From: Candidatus Doudnabacteria bacterium
GTDB lineage: Bacteria; Patescibacteriota; Doudnabacteria; UBA920; O2-02-FULL-48-8
DNA length: 39,059 bases
NCBI GenBank assembly: GCA_016199215.1
Contig: JACQHB010000007.1
Location: 1-39,059, forward strand
Direction of reading: 5' to 3'
The position numbers were made by a program, and so were the translations under genes. Within the stretch, counting starts at the first letter, position 1, and the number at the start of each line of letters is the position of its first letter. Of the stretch, positions 23,301 to 30,680 are shown piece after piece. The notes under the pieces were generated by a model. That model had not been told where the DNA came from. It saw only the letters and a list, made by a program, of their open reading frames with translations, and made no database searches.

Positions 23301-23440
23301 TTTTGAAAAATTTTATGTCTGCGCGACACGAAACAGGTGGGGAAGTCAACGAAAGAGTGATAGTAAACACAATAAGGTCCCAATGGCCCCAAGTAAACTC
23401 AAATGACGCTCAAACTATTGCTAGACAAATGTTTGGTTAA
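20393..23440 (+). CDS. TrbL/VirB6-like type IV secretion channel protein with long soluble tail
   Basis: A 1015-aa protein: signal peptide (about 6-28), an extracytoplasmic domain, then several membrane segments from about residue 178 to 445 (for example IIRDIMNMIFILALIIMSLG near 225-245, and LGLSITGLILALVMLVTFLAVALLLVIRTVG near 322-352). These are arranged as in TrbL/VirB6 inner-membrane channel subunits. The tail of about 570 aa is soluble, with a Lys/Arg-rich start, a Pro/Ala/Thr linker (about 823-865) and a helical end. VirB6-family proteins form the inner-membrane part of the translocation path. Extended tails are known in some members. Confidence 0.82.
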   Translation: MNIIVKKILLILTLAFLANLSFADLGFAVISPTPPQEVLIEPGELNLINKDKKIQECETTLSNRLYKVSDFGFMESGTGLWLENVTWLVARWDYTNNQCLIYQKQRINFATDAKIDSFEARGYKTEDITATGAYYLERTEYARMVENKLKNTSTKITVQNFNRTVGANTEATGASKVIGTILAKLIGLVTSAVLALTSMAGELMSWVIDEVTGAAQPLVVTTGWKIIRDIMNMIFILALIIMSLGTILRIEKYNYKKLLVKLVIMAILINFSKVIAESFIGLVDILIRIFAAQGNWTEFLSYAKNIAFYADFSSSKGFLSDLGLSITGLILALVMLVTFLAVALLLVIRTVGLWVLVILSPVAYALYILPGTEKWAQKWWETFIKYLIWAPVAVFFLRLGDIFIVEMRARLTSTKTNNPTFDFIFAMAFMWAAVYVAKQAGMVGGDMAIKGAKSVVTGKYGMKGAAQWGLGATDRWLGRGASSSSKLRRGLSYASVGAWKKGRKERSQKLEEEAYTVSGGMRANVLSKVFGGPRDFAKLAQYQRVAQERRRLENVVDKDELTAEVMQALNRKEWDKAMGGMMKLAAQGDLNEVLLAKGLTADAQGLQALINEIVTKSGNNTYMRMGAELSKTAENANWWVLAGAFKRNDDGSWSNRSEEDRRGYVNVQRAKASDQVNIRTLTRAGIGFKERVDENGVWYVEGITEDGLDYASRVKNIQEWRNNGNKNAKANVAISGSADWLRVNPEAWAVAANEYASTKLDDPDRLEQLHKSVAAPNPQRDYGTNRTVNATQARAYFNRFTGEERDKKIKDYSDLARLAGITPPGAAGTQPAPTATTPAATGGAATTATAATGRGGSSQPQSRFESTSGQAVVVENRAPHVQTATEVIREVRAPAGAHDAIREVSRQFHGGEQLDVGVIKDQLRNLGLSVEQASDAISSLAKRAADFRVNRVSDAAYNRTGIDMSEFKRVLKNFMSARHETGGEVNERVIVNTIRSQWPQVNSNDAQTIARQMFG

Positions 23441-23445
23441 AATAT

Positions 23446-24690
23446 ATGCCTTTTAAGCTTAACAAAATTGAAATACAAGGACAGCTGTCGGATCCCAAGG
23501 TTTACGACAGTGTTCTCTTTTTTGCCGATTTAGTTCTTGATGAAAATTCCGGTGCAAATATACACAAATTTCATCAGGATCTTAAGCATGCGCTTCAACA
23601 GCAGAAGAATCAATTAGGTGAAAACGCAAGCAGATATGACTCCTTACTATTGAGGCTGCAATTCCGATCTATTCCTTTGTTGTCAGATGAAGAAATTAAA
23701 GGAATTTTGTCGAAAAGGATATTTTTTGCATACAAAGCGGACGTCGATCTGAAAAAATCTTTTTCCATGATGTTTGTGCCGTTTTTTTTCCAGGATGATT
23801 TTACCACTCTCACGAGAATTATTCGTCATTTGGAAGATAATAGCGAGACAATCGGCAGGAATAACATTATCCTCACTGACGGAAAAGTAGTCCATCCATT
23901 GATCTCGAATTGGTTAAAAGATTATAGGATTAAGACAGTGGAAAATAAAGGCAGCCTTAATATAATCAGCTTTCTAACCCATAGCAATAATTGTAAGAAC
24001 TTAAACGAACAAGAACTCGGATTTTTGAAATATGTTTTGAATTTTTACGATTGGCTTAGGTTTGAGGCAAGCAAAACTTCGTTTATAGAAGAAGATATTC
24101 CAGCTAAAAGTATTATCCGGCCTGTCCCTCCCCCTGCTCCAAGTATTATACAACCACCGCAGCTTCCCAAATTTCCCGTAAAATTTAATCAGGAAATTGC
24201 CGTCTCGCCAAAGCCTGTCCATCTTGTTCCGTTTAAGGTCGACCTTAAAGAAATTGAGAGGGAAGTGGGTACTCCGGAATTGCCTGCGCCAAAGACTCAG
24301 ATTTTCCGCGGACAATCGCCAACAGTTCCGCATCCGGCTGCGGTTTTCGACCCGCGCACCCGCATGCATCAAGATTTCGGCGGGCAGGGAAAAGTGGCCG
24401 CACAGCAAATCAATGTGATTGATGATCTTAAAAAACTTGACGTTGGCTATCTAAGGCGAGGGGAGCTGCAAAAGCAAATATCAAATATCAAATATCAAAT
24501 ATCAAAATTGGCGCAAGTAAATCACCTGTATCCTTATCAGGTTGTCATGGCTTTTGAACAAAGCCCCCTGTTTAAGCTTTACTTGTCGCATGGCAGTTCA
24601 CGCGTTATCGGCCAGCCGACGAAGGACGATTTGTCTCAACCCGAATTTGAGGCCATTGCGGATTTGAGGAAAGAGATTGAAAGATTGTAA
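23446..24690 (+). CDS. Cytoplasmic protein of the secretion operon, unrecognised
   Basis: A 414-aa protein without signal or membrane segments. The N-terminal half (1-205) is a mixed alpha/beta domain. A Pro-rich linker (about 225-260, PVPPPAPSIIQPPQLPKFP) joins it to a short helical C-terminal region. In the latter a four-unit CAAATAT array encodes QISNIKYQISK in frame. The gene starts five bases after the TrbL-like gene, so the two are probably co-expressed. No family is recognised. Confidence 0.6.
   Translation: MPFKLNKIEIQGQLSDPKVYDSVLFFADLVLDENSGANIHKFHQDLKHALQQQKNQLGENASRYDSLLLRLQFRSIPLLSDEEIKGILSKRIFFAYKADVDLKKSFSMMFVPFFFQDDFTTLTRIIRHLEDNSETIGRNNIILTDGKVVHPLISNWLKDYRIKTVENKGSLNIISFLTHSNNCKNLNEQELGFLKYVLNFYDWLRFEASKTSFIEEDIPAKSIIRPVPPPAPSIIQPPQLPKFPVKFNQEIAVSPKPVHLVPFKVDLKEIEREVGTPELPAPKTQIFRGQSPTVPHPAAVFDPRTRMHQDFGGQGKVAAQQINVIDDLKKLDVGYLRRGELQKQISNIKYQISKLAQVNHLYPYQVVMAFEQSPLFKLYLSHGSSRVIGQPTKDDLSQPEFEAIADLRKEIERL
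24475..24502. repeat. Four tandem CAAATAT heptamers inside a T4SS gene
   Basis: Four exact copies of CAAATAT are followed by one imperfect copy. They are in frame and encode a helical stretch with a 7-residue periodicity, because 21 bases make 7 codons. Confidence 0.85.
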
Positions 24691-24731
24691 ATCCGAATAT
24701 CGAATATCGAAATCCGAAACAAATTCAAATG
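24690..24731. repeat. Solo left arm of the four-helix-bundle element
   Basis: This 42-base stretch is almost identical to the left arm at 26431-26473 (a few differences) and similar to 24818-24847. It ends in an ATG (24729) that opens MSKIQNKK, similar to the start of the four-helix-bundle gene. No right arm follows; a terminator does. It is probably a decayed copy. Confidence 0.7.
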
Positions 24732-24747
24732 TCTAAAATTCAAAACA

Positions 24748-24772
24748 AAAAGCCCCTTTTGGGCTATTTTGT
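24748..24772 (+). terminator. Intrinsic terminator within the secretion cluster
   Basis: AAAAGCCC and GGGCTATTTT form a short stem (core AGCCC/GGGCT) around CTTTT, followed by T-rich sequence. It splits the secretion cluster into two transcription units or allows partial read-through. Confidence 0.7.
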
Positions 24773-24790
24773 TTATTGATAAGATTATGT

Positions 24791-24796
24791 TATAAT
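24791..24796 (+). promoter_or_regulatory. Likely -10 box for the downstream secretion genes
   Basis: TATAAT lies 19 bases after the terminator. A weak -35 (TTGTTT, 24769-24774) is 16 bases upstream. It could restart transcription for the four-helix-bundle gene, prgI and virB4. Confidence 0.45.
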
Positions 24797-24814
24797 ATTG
24801 GGGATAAATTCTAA

Positions 24815-25275
24815 AGTGAATATCGAAGTCCGAAACAAATTCAAATGCCCGAAGCTCAAAACCCAAAGAACTATGATTTGGAAGAAAGAACGTATAAATT
24901 TGCGGCAGATTGCAGAAAGCTTATAAAGAAAATTTCCAGAACTATATCTAACATTGAGGATTGTAAACAGCTGACTAAGTCTTCAGGTTCAATACCTGCA
25001 AATTATATAGAAGCCAACGAGGCTCTAAGCAAAAAAGACTTTGTAATGCGCATTAAAATCTGCCGTAAAGAATCTAAAGAGAGCATTTTGTGGTTACGGT
25101 TATTTGATCTCGAAGACCCCACTTTAGACAAAGAACGAAACAGATTAAAACAAGAAGCCACCGAACTTATGAAGATATTTGGTTCGATATTAAGAAAGTC
25201 AGAATAGCACTGTTTCAATATTTGATATTTGAATTTAGATATTGTTTCGAATTTCGGGTTTCGTGCTTCGATATT
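24815..25275. mobile_element. Putative heptamer-ended element carrying a four-helix-bundle gene
   Basis: The left arm (about 24818-24847) is GAATATC-GAAGTCC-GAAACAA units; the right arm (about 25219-25275) has TTTCGAA-TTTCGGG-TTTCGTG-CTTCGAT units. GTTTCGTGCTTCGATATT matches the reverse complement of the left arm at 16 of 18 positions. The gene at 24845 starts inside the left arm and stops before the right arm. The unit lies between two secretion genes whose functions are unrelated to it. Reduced copies occur at 13830 and 26431. Mobility is inferred from this distribution. Confidence 0.65.
24845..25207 (+). CDS. Four-helix-bundle protein (S23 / Avd-like, TIGR02436 type)
   Basis: A 120-aa protein with the family pattern: PKNYDLEERTYKFA, then IANIEDCKQL-like NIEDCKQLTKSSGSIPANYIEANEALSKKDFVMRIKICRKESKESILWLRL. 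This family includes proteins encoded within 23S rRNA intervening sequences and the Avd accessory protein of diversity-generating retroelements. Members form basic pentameric barrels that can bind nucleic acid. No reverse transcriptase or variable repeat is seen here, so a retroelement role is not supported. The ATG lies in the heptamer arm, as in the decayed copies. Confidence 0.88.
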   Translation: MPEAQNPKNYDLEERTYKFAADCRKLIKKISRTISNIEDCKQLTKSSGSIPANYIEANEALSKKDFVMRIKICRKESKESILWLRLFDLEDPTLDKERNRLKQEATELMKIFGSILRKSE

Positions 25276-25296
25276 AAATAAGAACAAGAATAAATT

Positions 25297-25737
25297 ATGC
25301 AGTATGCTTTGCCTCAATTTACCGACATCGAAGACAAGCTGATCGGGCCGTTGACGTTAAAACAGTTTCTGTCTCTTTTGGCCACAGGCGGCCTGGTTTT
25401 ATTTTTTTGGTCGATATTCAAAATCAGTATTTTCTTTTTCTTTTTCGCGCTCCCAGTCGCCTTGTGCGGTATTTTTATCACTTTCGGCAGATTTAATGGA
25501 AGGTCGGTATTCACTTACGTACTTCCTTTTTTGGCTTTTATGGCCCGGCCAAGACTAAGGATATTTAAGAGAGAAACCCCCACCTTGGCCATTCAAAAAA
25601 GCGTCCGGACCAAAGAGGAAATAAAAAAGAGTCCAGAGAACTCAGCTGAAGAGCCGGGGAGCCGACTTAAGAAATTAGCCTATTTATTGGACCAGAGATC
25701 GCTTGAAGAAAGCAAATTAGCGAAAGAAGACATATGA
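25297..25737 (+). CDS. PrgI-family (VirB3-like) type IV secretion membrane protein
   Basis: A 146-aa protein beginning QYALPQFTDIEDKLIGPLTLKQFL, the typical PrgI start. Two membrane helices follow (about 25-43 and 46-64), then the conserved RPRLRIFKRE stretch and a charged cytoplasmic tail. VirB3/PrgI proteins sit in the inner membrane next to VirB4, which fits the neighbours. It overlaps the next gene by four bases (ATGA). Confidence 0.9.
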   Translation: MQYALPQFTDIEDKLIGPLTLKQFLSLLATGGLVLFFWSIFKISIFFFFFALPVALCGIFITFGRFNGRSVFTYVLPFLAFMARPRLRIFKRETPTLAIQKSVRTKEEIKKSPENSAEEPGSRLKKLAYLLDQRSLEESKLAKEDI

Positions 25738-26426
25738 GCGAAATGGCATCAAAAGAAAAAGCGGGAGCGGGAACGCAGGCCTACTTAGACATTGCCGAAG
25801 TAAGAGAGGGAACAGTGGTTCTCAAAGATGCTTCTATGAGAGCAGTCGTGGTAGTTTCTTCCACCAATTTTTCCCTGAAAAGCGGAGAGGAGCAGAACGC
25901 TTTAATTAATTCTTACCAGAGTTTCCTTAATTCATTGGAATTCCCGATCCAAATAGTTATGCAGTCGAGAAAACTGGACGTCCACGGCTATTTGGACAAA
26001 CTTAGGGCGATAATGCAGCAACAGACAAACGAACTCTTGCGCCTGCAGACCCAGGAATATATTGAATATGTCGGAAAGTTGATTGAATTTGCCAGCATAA
26101 TGAACAAGACTTTTTACGTGGTGGTCCCTTATTCCACTCAGGCGACGAAACAAGGATTTTTTAATAAGCTAGGGTCAATCTTAAACCCTGCTTCTACTGT
26201 TAGTCTTAAAAAACAGGAGTTCGAGGCGCACAGGGAAGAGCTTTATAAAAGAGTTAACCAGGTAGTCGGCCTTCTATCAAGCATGGGATTGAGGGCTCTT
26301 GTTTTGGATACCGAAGAATTGATTGAGCTGATGTATAATAGCTATAATTTTGATTCCGCGTCGCCGATTCATATTAAGAGCGTCGCGGAGCTTGAAGTGG
26401 CGGGCAATCAAGACGAAAGCCCTTAG
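25734..26426 (+). CDS. TraC-like protein next to VirB4
   Basis: A 230-aa cytoplasmic protein: AYLDIAEVREGTVVLKDASMRAVVVVSSTNFSLKS, then SYQSFLNSLEFPIQIVMQSRKLD. This is a pattern of N-terminal domains of TraC/VirB4 ATPases, encoded here as a free-standing protein. It has no P-loop. It overlaps prgI and is followed by a miniature repeat element and then a VirB4 gene that has its own N-terminal domain. It may be a VirB4 partner rather than a split half. Confidence 0.75.
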   Translation: MSEMASKEKAGAGTQAYLDIAEVREGTVVLKDASMRAVVVVSSTNFSLKSGEEQNALINSYQSFLNSLEFPIQIVMQSRKLDVHGYLDKLRAIMQQQTNELLRLQTQEYIEYVGKLIEFASIMNKTFYVVVPYSTQATKQGFFNKLGSILNPASTVSLKKQEFEAHREELYKRVNQVVGLLSSMGLRALVLDTEELIELMYNSYNFDSASPIHIKSVAELEVAGNQDESP

Positions 26427-26430
26427 CATT

Positions 26431-26562
26431 AAATCCGAATATCGAATATCGAAATTCGAAACAATATCAAATGACCAAAATAATAAATCCAAAACATCGT
26501 TCAGATATTAAATATTTGAAATTTGAATTTGTTTCGTGCTTCGGATTTCGTGTTTCGGATTT
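26431..26562. repeat. Heptamer-repeat miniature element with remnant four-helix-bundle start
   Basis: The left arm (26431-26473) and right arm (about 26515-26562, TTCGTGC-TTCGGAT-TTCGTGT-TTCGGAT) are reverse-complementary. An ATG at 26471 opens MTKIINPKH, the N-terminus expected for four-helix-bundle genes of this type, after which the gene body is missing. The right arm ends eight bases before the virB4 ATG. Confidence 0.8.
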
Positions 26563-26570
26563 ATAAAAAT

Positions 26571-28397
26571 ATGGCTTTATTCAAGAACAAATCATCGCCC
26601 AGACAAGAAACTCAAAGAAAGATGCTGGAAGCGGAACGCCAATTCCGGCAGGGTTTAAACACTCTGCGGGACTTAATAGCTCCTTCGGCTTTCAGGGTTA
26701 ATTCAAATAACGTGGAAATTTCCGGCAAGCTGGCAAGATCTTTTTTTGTCCTGTCTTATCCCCGTTTTATTTCAGTTGACTGGCTTGCTCCCATAATCAG
26801 TTTGGACGCGACAATGGACATGTCCATGTTTATCTACCCGATGGGAACGGAGGATGTTATGAAAAAGCTTCGAAACAAAGTGGGGCAGTTGGAATCAACC
26901 ATTTCTATGAACCAGCAGAGGGGCAATGTCCGCGATCCGATGCTTGAAACCGCTTACCAGGACGTGGAAGCTTTGCGCAACCGGCTCCAGCAGGGGACTG
27001 AAAAATATTTCAGGTTTTCTTTGTATTTCACAATTTACGCCGATAATCAGAAAGACCTGGATCAGATATCTTCAACGATCGAATCCCTGTTGGGTTCCAA
27101 ACTGATTATCGCCAAACAATCTATTCTCCAAATGGAGCAAGGGTTCAATTCCACCTTGCCTCTGGGCAATGATGAGTTGGCTGTGGCAACCAATATGAAC
27201 ACGGAGCCTCTTTCCACCACCTTTCCTTTTGTCTCCACCGAACTTACCAGCAATGACGGGATACTTTATGGAATCAATCGTCATAACAACAGCTTGATTT
27301 TATTTGACAGGTTTCAGATGGAAAATGCCAATTCCGTATGTTTTGCCAAATCCGGCGCTGGAAAAAGCTACGCGATTAAACTGGAGATCCTGCGATCATT
27401 GATGCTAGGGTCGGAAGTGATAGTGATTGATCCTGAAAACGAATACAAGCATCTTTCAGATGCCGTGGGCGGGTCTTTCTTAAACGTTTCGCTGAATTCT
27501 AACTCACGGGTAAATCCTTTTGATTTGCCGAAGTCAATCGAAGGAGAAAATAACGAGGATATTTTAAGGGCGTCAGTGGTAAATTTGCTGGGCTTAATGA
27601 ATTTAATGCTTGGCAGGCTCAATCCGACCGAGGAGGCGATAATGGATCGGGCAATTTGGGAAACTTACGCGAAGAAAGATATTACTCCAGCAAGCAGCTT
27701 CAACAATATCGAGCCTCCCCTGATGCAAGATTTGGTTGATGTCCTCGGAGGCATGGTCGGCGGAGAAAGTTTGGCCCAACGATTGACCAAATACACTGAA
27801 GGGACTTTTTCCGGTATTTTCAACCAGCCGACCAACATTAACATGGACAACCAGCTGGTGGTTTTTTCAGTGAGGGATCTGGAAGAAGCCCTGCGCCCGA
27901 TTGCCATTTATATAATTCTCAATTTTATATGGAATATGGTAAGGTCTGAATTAAAAAAGCGGATTCTGGTCATTGACGAAGCCTGGTGGATGATGCAAAG
28001 AGAGGATTCCGCAAAATTTTTGTTCGGCATGGCTAAGCGCGCGCGCAAGTATTATTTGGGCGTAACCACGATTACCCAGGACGTATCTGACTTTTTGCAA
28101 AGCCCGTACGGCAAGCCGATTGTTACAAATTCCTCAATCCAGCTGCTGCTCAAGCAGAGTCCGGCTGCCATTGATTTGATTGCCCAGACATTCTTCTTGA
28201 CCGAGGGGGAGAAATACTTGCTTTTGGAATCGGATGTTGGAGAGGGAATTTTCTTTGCCGGGCTTAAGCACGTTGCCATTAAAATAATCGCCTCATACAT
28301 GGAAGACCAGATTATAACCACAGATCCCAAAAGAGCGTTGGAAATAGAACAGGCGAAAAAAGAATTGCAAGCAGTAAACGAAAATGATAATGCCTAA
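26571..28397 (+). CDS. virB4: VirB4-family type IV secretion ATPase
   Basis: A 608-aa ATPase that powers substrate translocation and pilus-like assembly at the inner membrane. The N-terminal CagE/TrbE/VirB4 domain (about 25-230) is followed by the ATPase domain: Walker A KSGAGKS (260-266), an NPFDLP motif, and Walker B ILVIDEAWWMM (D469-E470), with the TTITQDVSDF sensor region. The ORF track starts 16 codons upstream inside the repeat; the ATG at 26571 (MALFKNK) is preferred. It overlaps the following gene by 14 bases. Confidence 0.93.
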   Translation: MALFKNKSSPRQETQRKMLEAERQFRQGLNTLRDLIAPSAFRVNSNNVEISGKLARSFFVLSYPRFISVDWLAPIISLDATMDMSMFIYPMGTEDVMKKLRNKVGQLESTISMNQQRGNVRDPMLETAYQDVEALRNRLQQGTEKYFRFSLYFTIYADNQKDLDQISSTIESLLGSKLIIAKQSILQMEQGFNSTLPLGNDELAVATNMNTEPLSTTFPFVSTELTSNDGILYGINRHNNSLILFDRFQMENANSVCFAKSGAGKSYAIKLEILRSLMLGSEVIVIDPENEYKHLSDAVGGSFLNVSLNSNSRVNPFDLPKSIEGENNEDILRASVVNLLGLMNLMLGRLNPTEEAIMDRAIWETYAKKDITPASSFNNIEPPLMQDLVDVLGGMVGGESLAQRLTKYTEGTFSGIFNQPTNINMDNQLVVFSVRDLEEALRPIAIYIILNFIWNMVRSELKKRILVIDEAWWMMQREDSAKFLFGMAKRARKYYLGVTTITQDVSDFLQSPYGKPIVTNSSIQLLLKQSPAAIDLIAQTFFLTEGEKYLLLESDVGEGIFFAGLKHVAIKIIASYMEDQIITTDPKRALEIEQAKKELQAVNENDNA

Positions 28398-29622
28398 TCC
28401 GATTGATCCTGACAAAAAAGAAGATTTAGAAATAAAAATAAAGAAAGAGCATGAAATAAAGCCGGAAGATATCATTCTGGGAAGAATTCCTAGTCCTCAA
28501 GAAGAGGAAGAAGACGAAGAGGATCAAAACCAGGATCAGCAAGGACAAAGAGAAGAAGACCAAGAAGAGGGAATTGAGGAAAAAGAAAAAGATCAAGGTG
28601 AAAAAGAAGAAAAGGAAGGGGATAAGGATTATGGGCAGAAAGAAGATAATAAAGAACCTGAAGGAAGCGATGAACAAGAGCCTGTTGAATCTGGACCCTC
28701 ACAATTAGATGAGGAGCTACAAGAACAGGGAAGACAGAATGAGTTGGATCGTTTGAACCAAGAAGAGAGATTAGCAAAAAAAATAGGTGAAAGAGGTGCC
28801 GGACAAGCGGCGGTTGGGGAAGCGGGAGGTGCGGCAGTAGCGGGAGGCGAAGCGGCAGCTGCTGCTGGTGCCGGTGCAGTGGGGGGAGGTGCTACAGCTG
28901 GGGCGGCCGCTGTTGGTGGAGCGGGACTATTTTCTAGCATCGGCGCATTTCTTGTATCTACTGCTCCTGTTTGGATTCCAATTTTTTTGATAGGAGTTCT
29001 TATGATATTTTTAGTAGTTCTTTTGGTAAGTGCATGCGATCAGTCAGGTATTAAGGGGTACCTTGTCCGGGGGGGAGGATCATGGGCGGCTGCTATCGTA
29101 AAAGCACTACCAAGCGATTTATGCAAACAATTATCTTTTCAAGGCGGATCGAGTGGCGGAGGTGGGGGTGGAGGTGGTTTTCCATTTGATATCGTTATTA
29201 CTAGCGCATATAGGCCAAACCAGAGCGGGTCGGCTCACCAGAGGGGTGAAGCCATAGATTTTTCCCTAAGACCAAGACCAACGGACAATAATGATTACAG
29301 AATAGATCAACTGGTGGCGATTGCTAAAGATTCGTTTCCAGGACCATTTGCGGGAGCAAAAGGAGATACCTTAGATGAATACAGAAAGCCAACGGAAAAT
29401 GCGACAGGCGGGCATGTCCATGTGGAATTTAACACGTATTCATCGAACGGTAAAACGTATACTTATTGTGACAATACTGAAGTTATAATTCCGCCTATTG
29501 ACTTGGAAGACATAAGCGATTTTCCGGTGGAAGGAATTACGGCTCCCAATTCGGCAAAAGTCCGGCCGTGTATGGTAGATGAAGTGCTAAGGATATTAAA
29601 CGCAGCAAGTTCAGAGGGTTAG
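28384..29622 (+). CDS. Membrane protein with acidic N-terminus and M15-like peptidase domain
   Basis: A 412-aa protein. Residues 1-130 are extremely Glu/Asp/Gln-rich and probably cytoplasmic and disordered. An Ala/Gly-rich stretch (about 138-178) precedes a long membrane segment (about 183-216). The exported domain has the zinc signature of M15/DD-peptidase-fold enzymes: SAHQRGEAID with H285 and D292, and HVHVE with H344/H346, preceded by ITSAYRPN. It probably cuts peptidoglycan peptides to open a path for the secretion apparatus, the role filled by VirB1-like enzymes elsewhere. The ATG overlaps virB4; an ATG two codons later is possible. Confidence 0.78.
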   Translation: MIMPNPIDPDKKEDLEIKIKKEHEIKPEDIILGRIPSPQEEEEDEEDQNQDQQGQREEDQEEGIEEKEKDQGEKEEKEGDKDYGQKEDNKEPEGSDEQEPVESGPSQLDEELQEQGRQNELDRLNQEERLAKKIGERGAGQAAVGEAGGAAVAGGEAAAAAGAGAVGGGATAGAAAVGGAGLFSSIGAFLVSTAPVWIPIFLIGVLMIFLVVLLVSACDQSGIKGYLVRGGGSWAAAIVKALPSDLCKQLSFQGGSSGGGGGGGGFPFDIVITSAYRPNQSGSAHQRGEAIDFSLRPRPTDNNDYRIDQLVAIAKDSFPGPFAGAKGDTLDEYRKPTENATGGHVHVEFNTYSSNGKTYTYCDNTEVIIPPIDLEDISDFPVEGITAPNSAKVRPCMVDEVLRILNAASSEG

Positions 29623-29632
29623 AGAATAAAAA

Positions 29633-30673
29633 ATGATCAGCAAAAGAATTTATTTGGTCTTGGGTGGGATAGCGATTTTGATCGCGCTTGCCGTGGTGGC
29701 TTTTGTTTTTGCCGTAAAAAAGTCTAAAGAAAAGCCCTCCGTCTCCCTGCCTGAAGCAAAAACAGAAGCCAGACTGCTTGCGGATGAACCGGTTATTTCT
29801 CCAATCAGCTCTTTTGACGGAGGCGCTGTGTGGTTTTTTACTCCCAAGGGGAAGTTATTCAGGGTCAACATCGACGGTTCAGGATTGACTGAAGCTGTTT
29901 TGCCGGCTGTAAGCGGAACTGTAAAAAAGGCCGATTGGCCAAGCCAAGGCAATGATTTTATCCTTACCGCGTCTGAAACGGGCGGCGATAGCAGATATTA
30001 TTACAGCAACGCTGACCAAAAATACACAAAACTTCCCGCCAATATCCAAAATTTCAATTGGCTTCCCGACTCAAGGAGAATTATTTATATTTGGCGCTCA
30101 GGCGACAATGTTCACCAGCAGCTTAATTACGCCAACGCGGACGCGTCAGGTTATAAAATTATCACGGATAAAATTTTTTGGCCCGACTTCAAGGTGATTC
30201 CCTCTCAAGACGGCAAGTCAGCGCTTTTGATCCGTTCAAAGCCGGAAGGAGACGTAAATAAAATTTATAAAGCGAATCTTGAGACCGGGGAGATAGAAAT
30301 TGTTTTAGGCGAGGGAAAAAATATCGACGCCGTATGGCTGCCAAACGGGCAGAAATTTATTTTTGTCCAAGATGCAAGTACTGTTCCTAAACTGTTTTTA
30401 TATAACCTGATAACGCATTCCCAGACGGATCTGGGATTGTCCGTCACGCTTGATAAGGTAGCGGTTGATAGAGATGGAAAATACGCGTACGCCGCGACGA
30501 GCAAAGCTGATTCTTTGGGCAGCATTTTTTACAGATTGGATTTGGCAAGCCTGAAACAGGAAGAGTTTTTCGCTCCAACATCTGAACTCCGCGTGAGAAG
30601 CTTGGGTTTGGCTTCAGACAAATTGTTTTTTGTCTCAAGCCAAGACAGTAAGCTGTACCTGATACAGAAATAG
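29633..30673 (+). CDS. Membrane-anchored TolB-like beta-propeller protein
   Basis: A 346-aa protein with an N-terminal membrane helix (about 7-28) and an extracytoplasmic domain of repeated beta-blades: GAVWFFTPKGKLFRVNIDGSG, NFNWLPDSRRIIYIWRS, and DAVWLPNGQKFIFVQD. The pattern is like TolB/WD40 propellers, with about five to six blades. It probably mediates protein contacts in the envelope. It is the last gene of the secretion cluster and converges on recG with only seven bases between the stop codons. Confidence 0.7.
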   Translation: MISKRIYLVLGGIAILIALAVVAFVFAVKKSKEKPSVSLPEAKTEARLLADEPVISPISSFDGGAVWFFTPKGKLFRVNIDGSGLTEAVLPAVSGTVKKADWPSQGNDFILTASETGGDSRYYYSNADQKYTKLPANIQNFNWLPDSRRIIYIWRSGDNVHQQLNYANADASGYKIITDKIFWPDFKVIPSQDGKSALLIRSKPEGDVNKIYKANLETGEIEIVLGEGKNIDAVWLPNGQKFIFVQDASTVPKLFLYNLITHSQTDLGLSVTLDKVAVDRDGKYAYAATSKADSLGSIFYRLDLASLKQEEFFAPTSELRVRSLGLASDKLFFVSSQDSKLYLIQK

Positions 30674-30680
30674 TTATACG

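Noticed and set aside
24845-25207. 23S rRNA intervening sequence
   Set aside because: No rRNA sequence flanks the gene; it sits between protein-coding genes.
24815-25275. Diversity-generating retroelement
   Set aside because: The Avd-like protein is present, but no reverse transcriptase, template repeat or variable repeat is seen in the window.
26523-26570. N-terminal extension of VirB4
   Set aside because: The 16 codons are the right arm of the miniature element; ATG 26571 is the natural start.
25734-28397. virB4 gene split in two by the miniature element
   Set aside because: The downstream gene has its own N-terminal VirB4 domain, so the TraC-like gene seems to be a separate protein.
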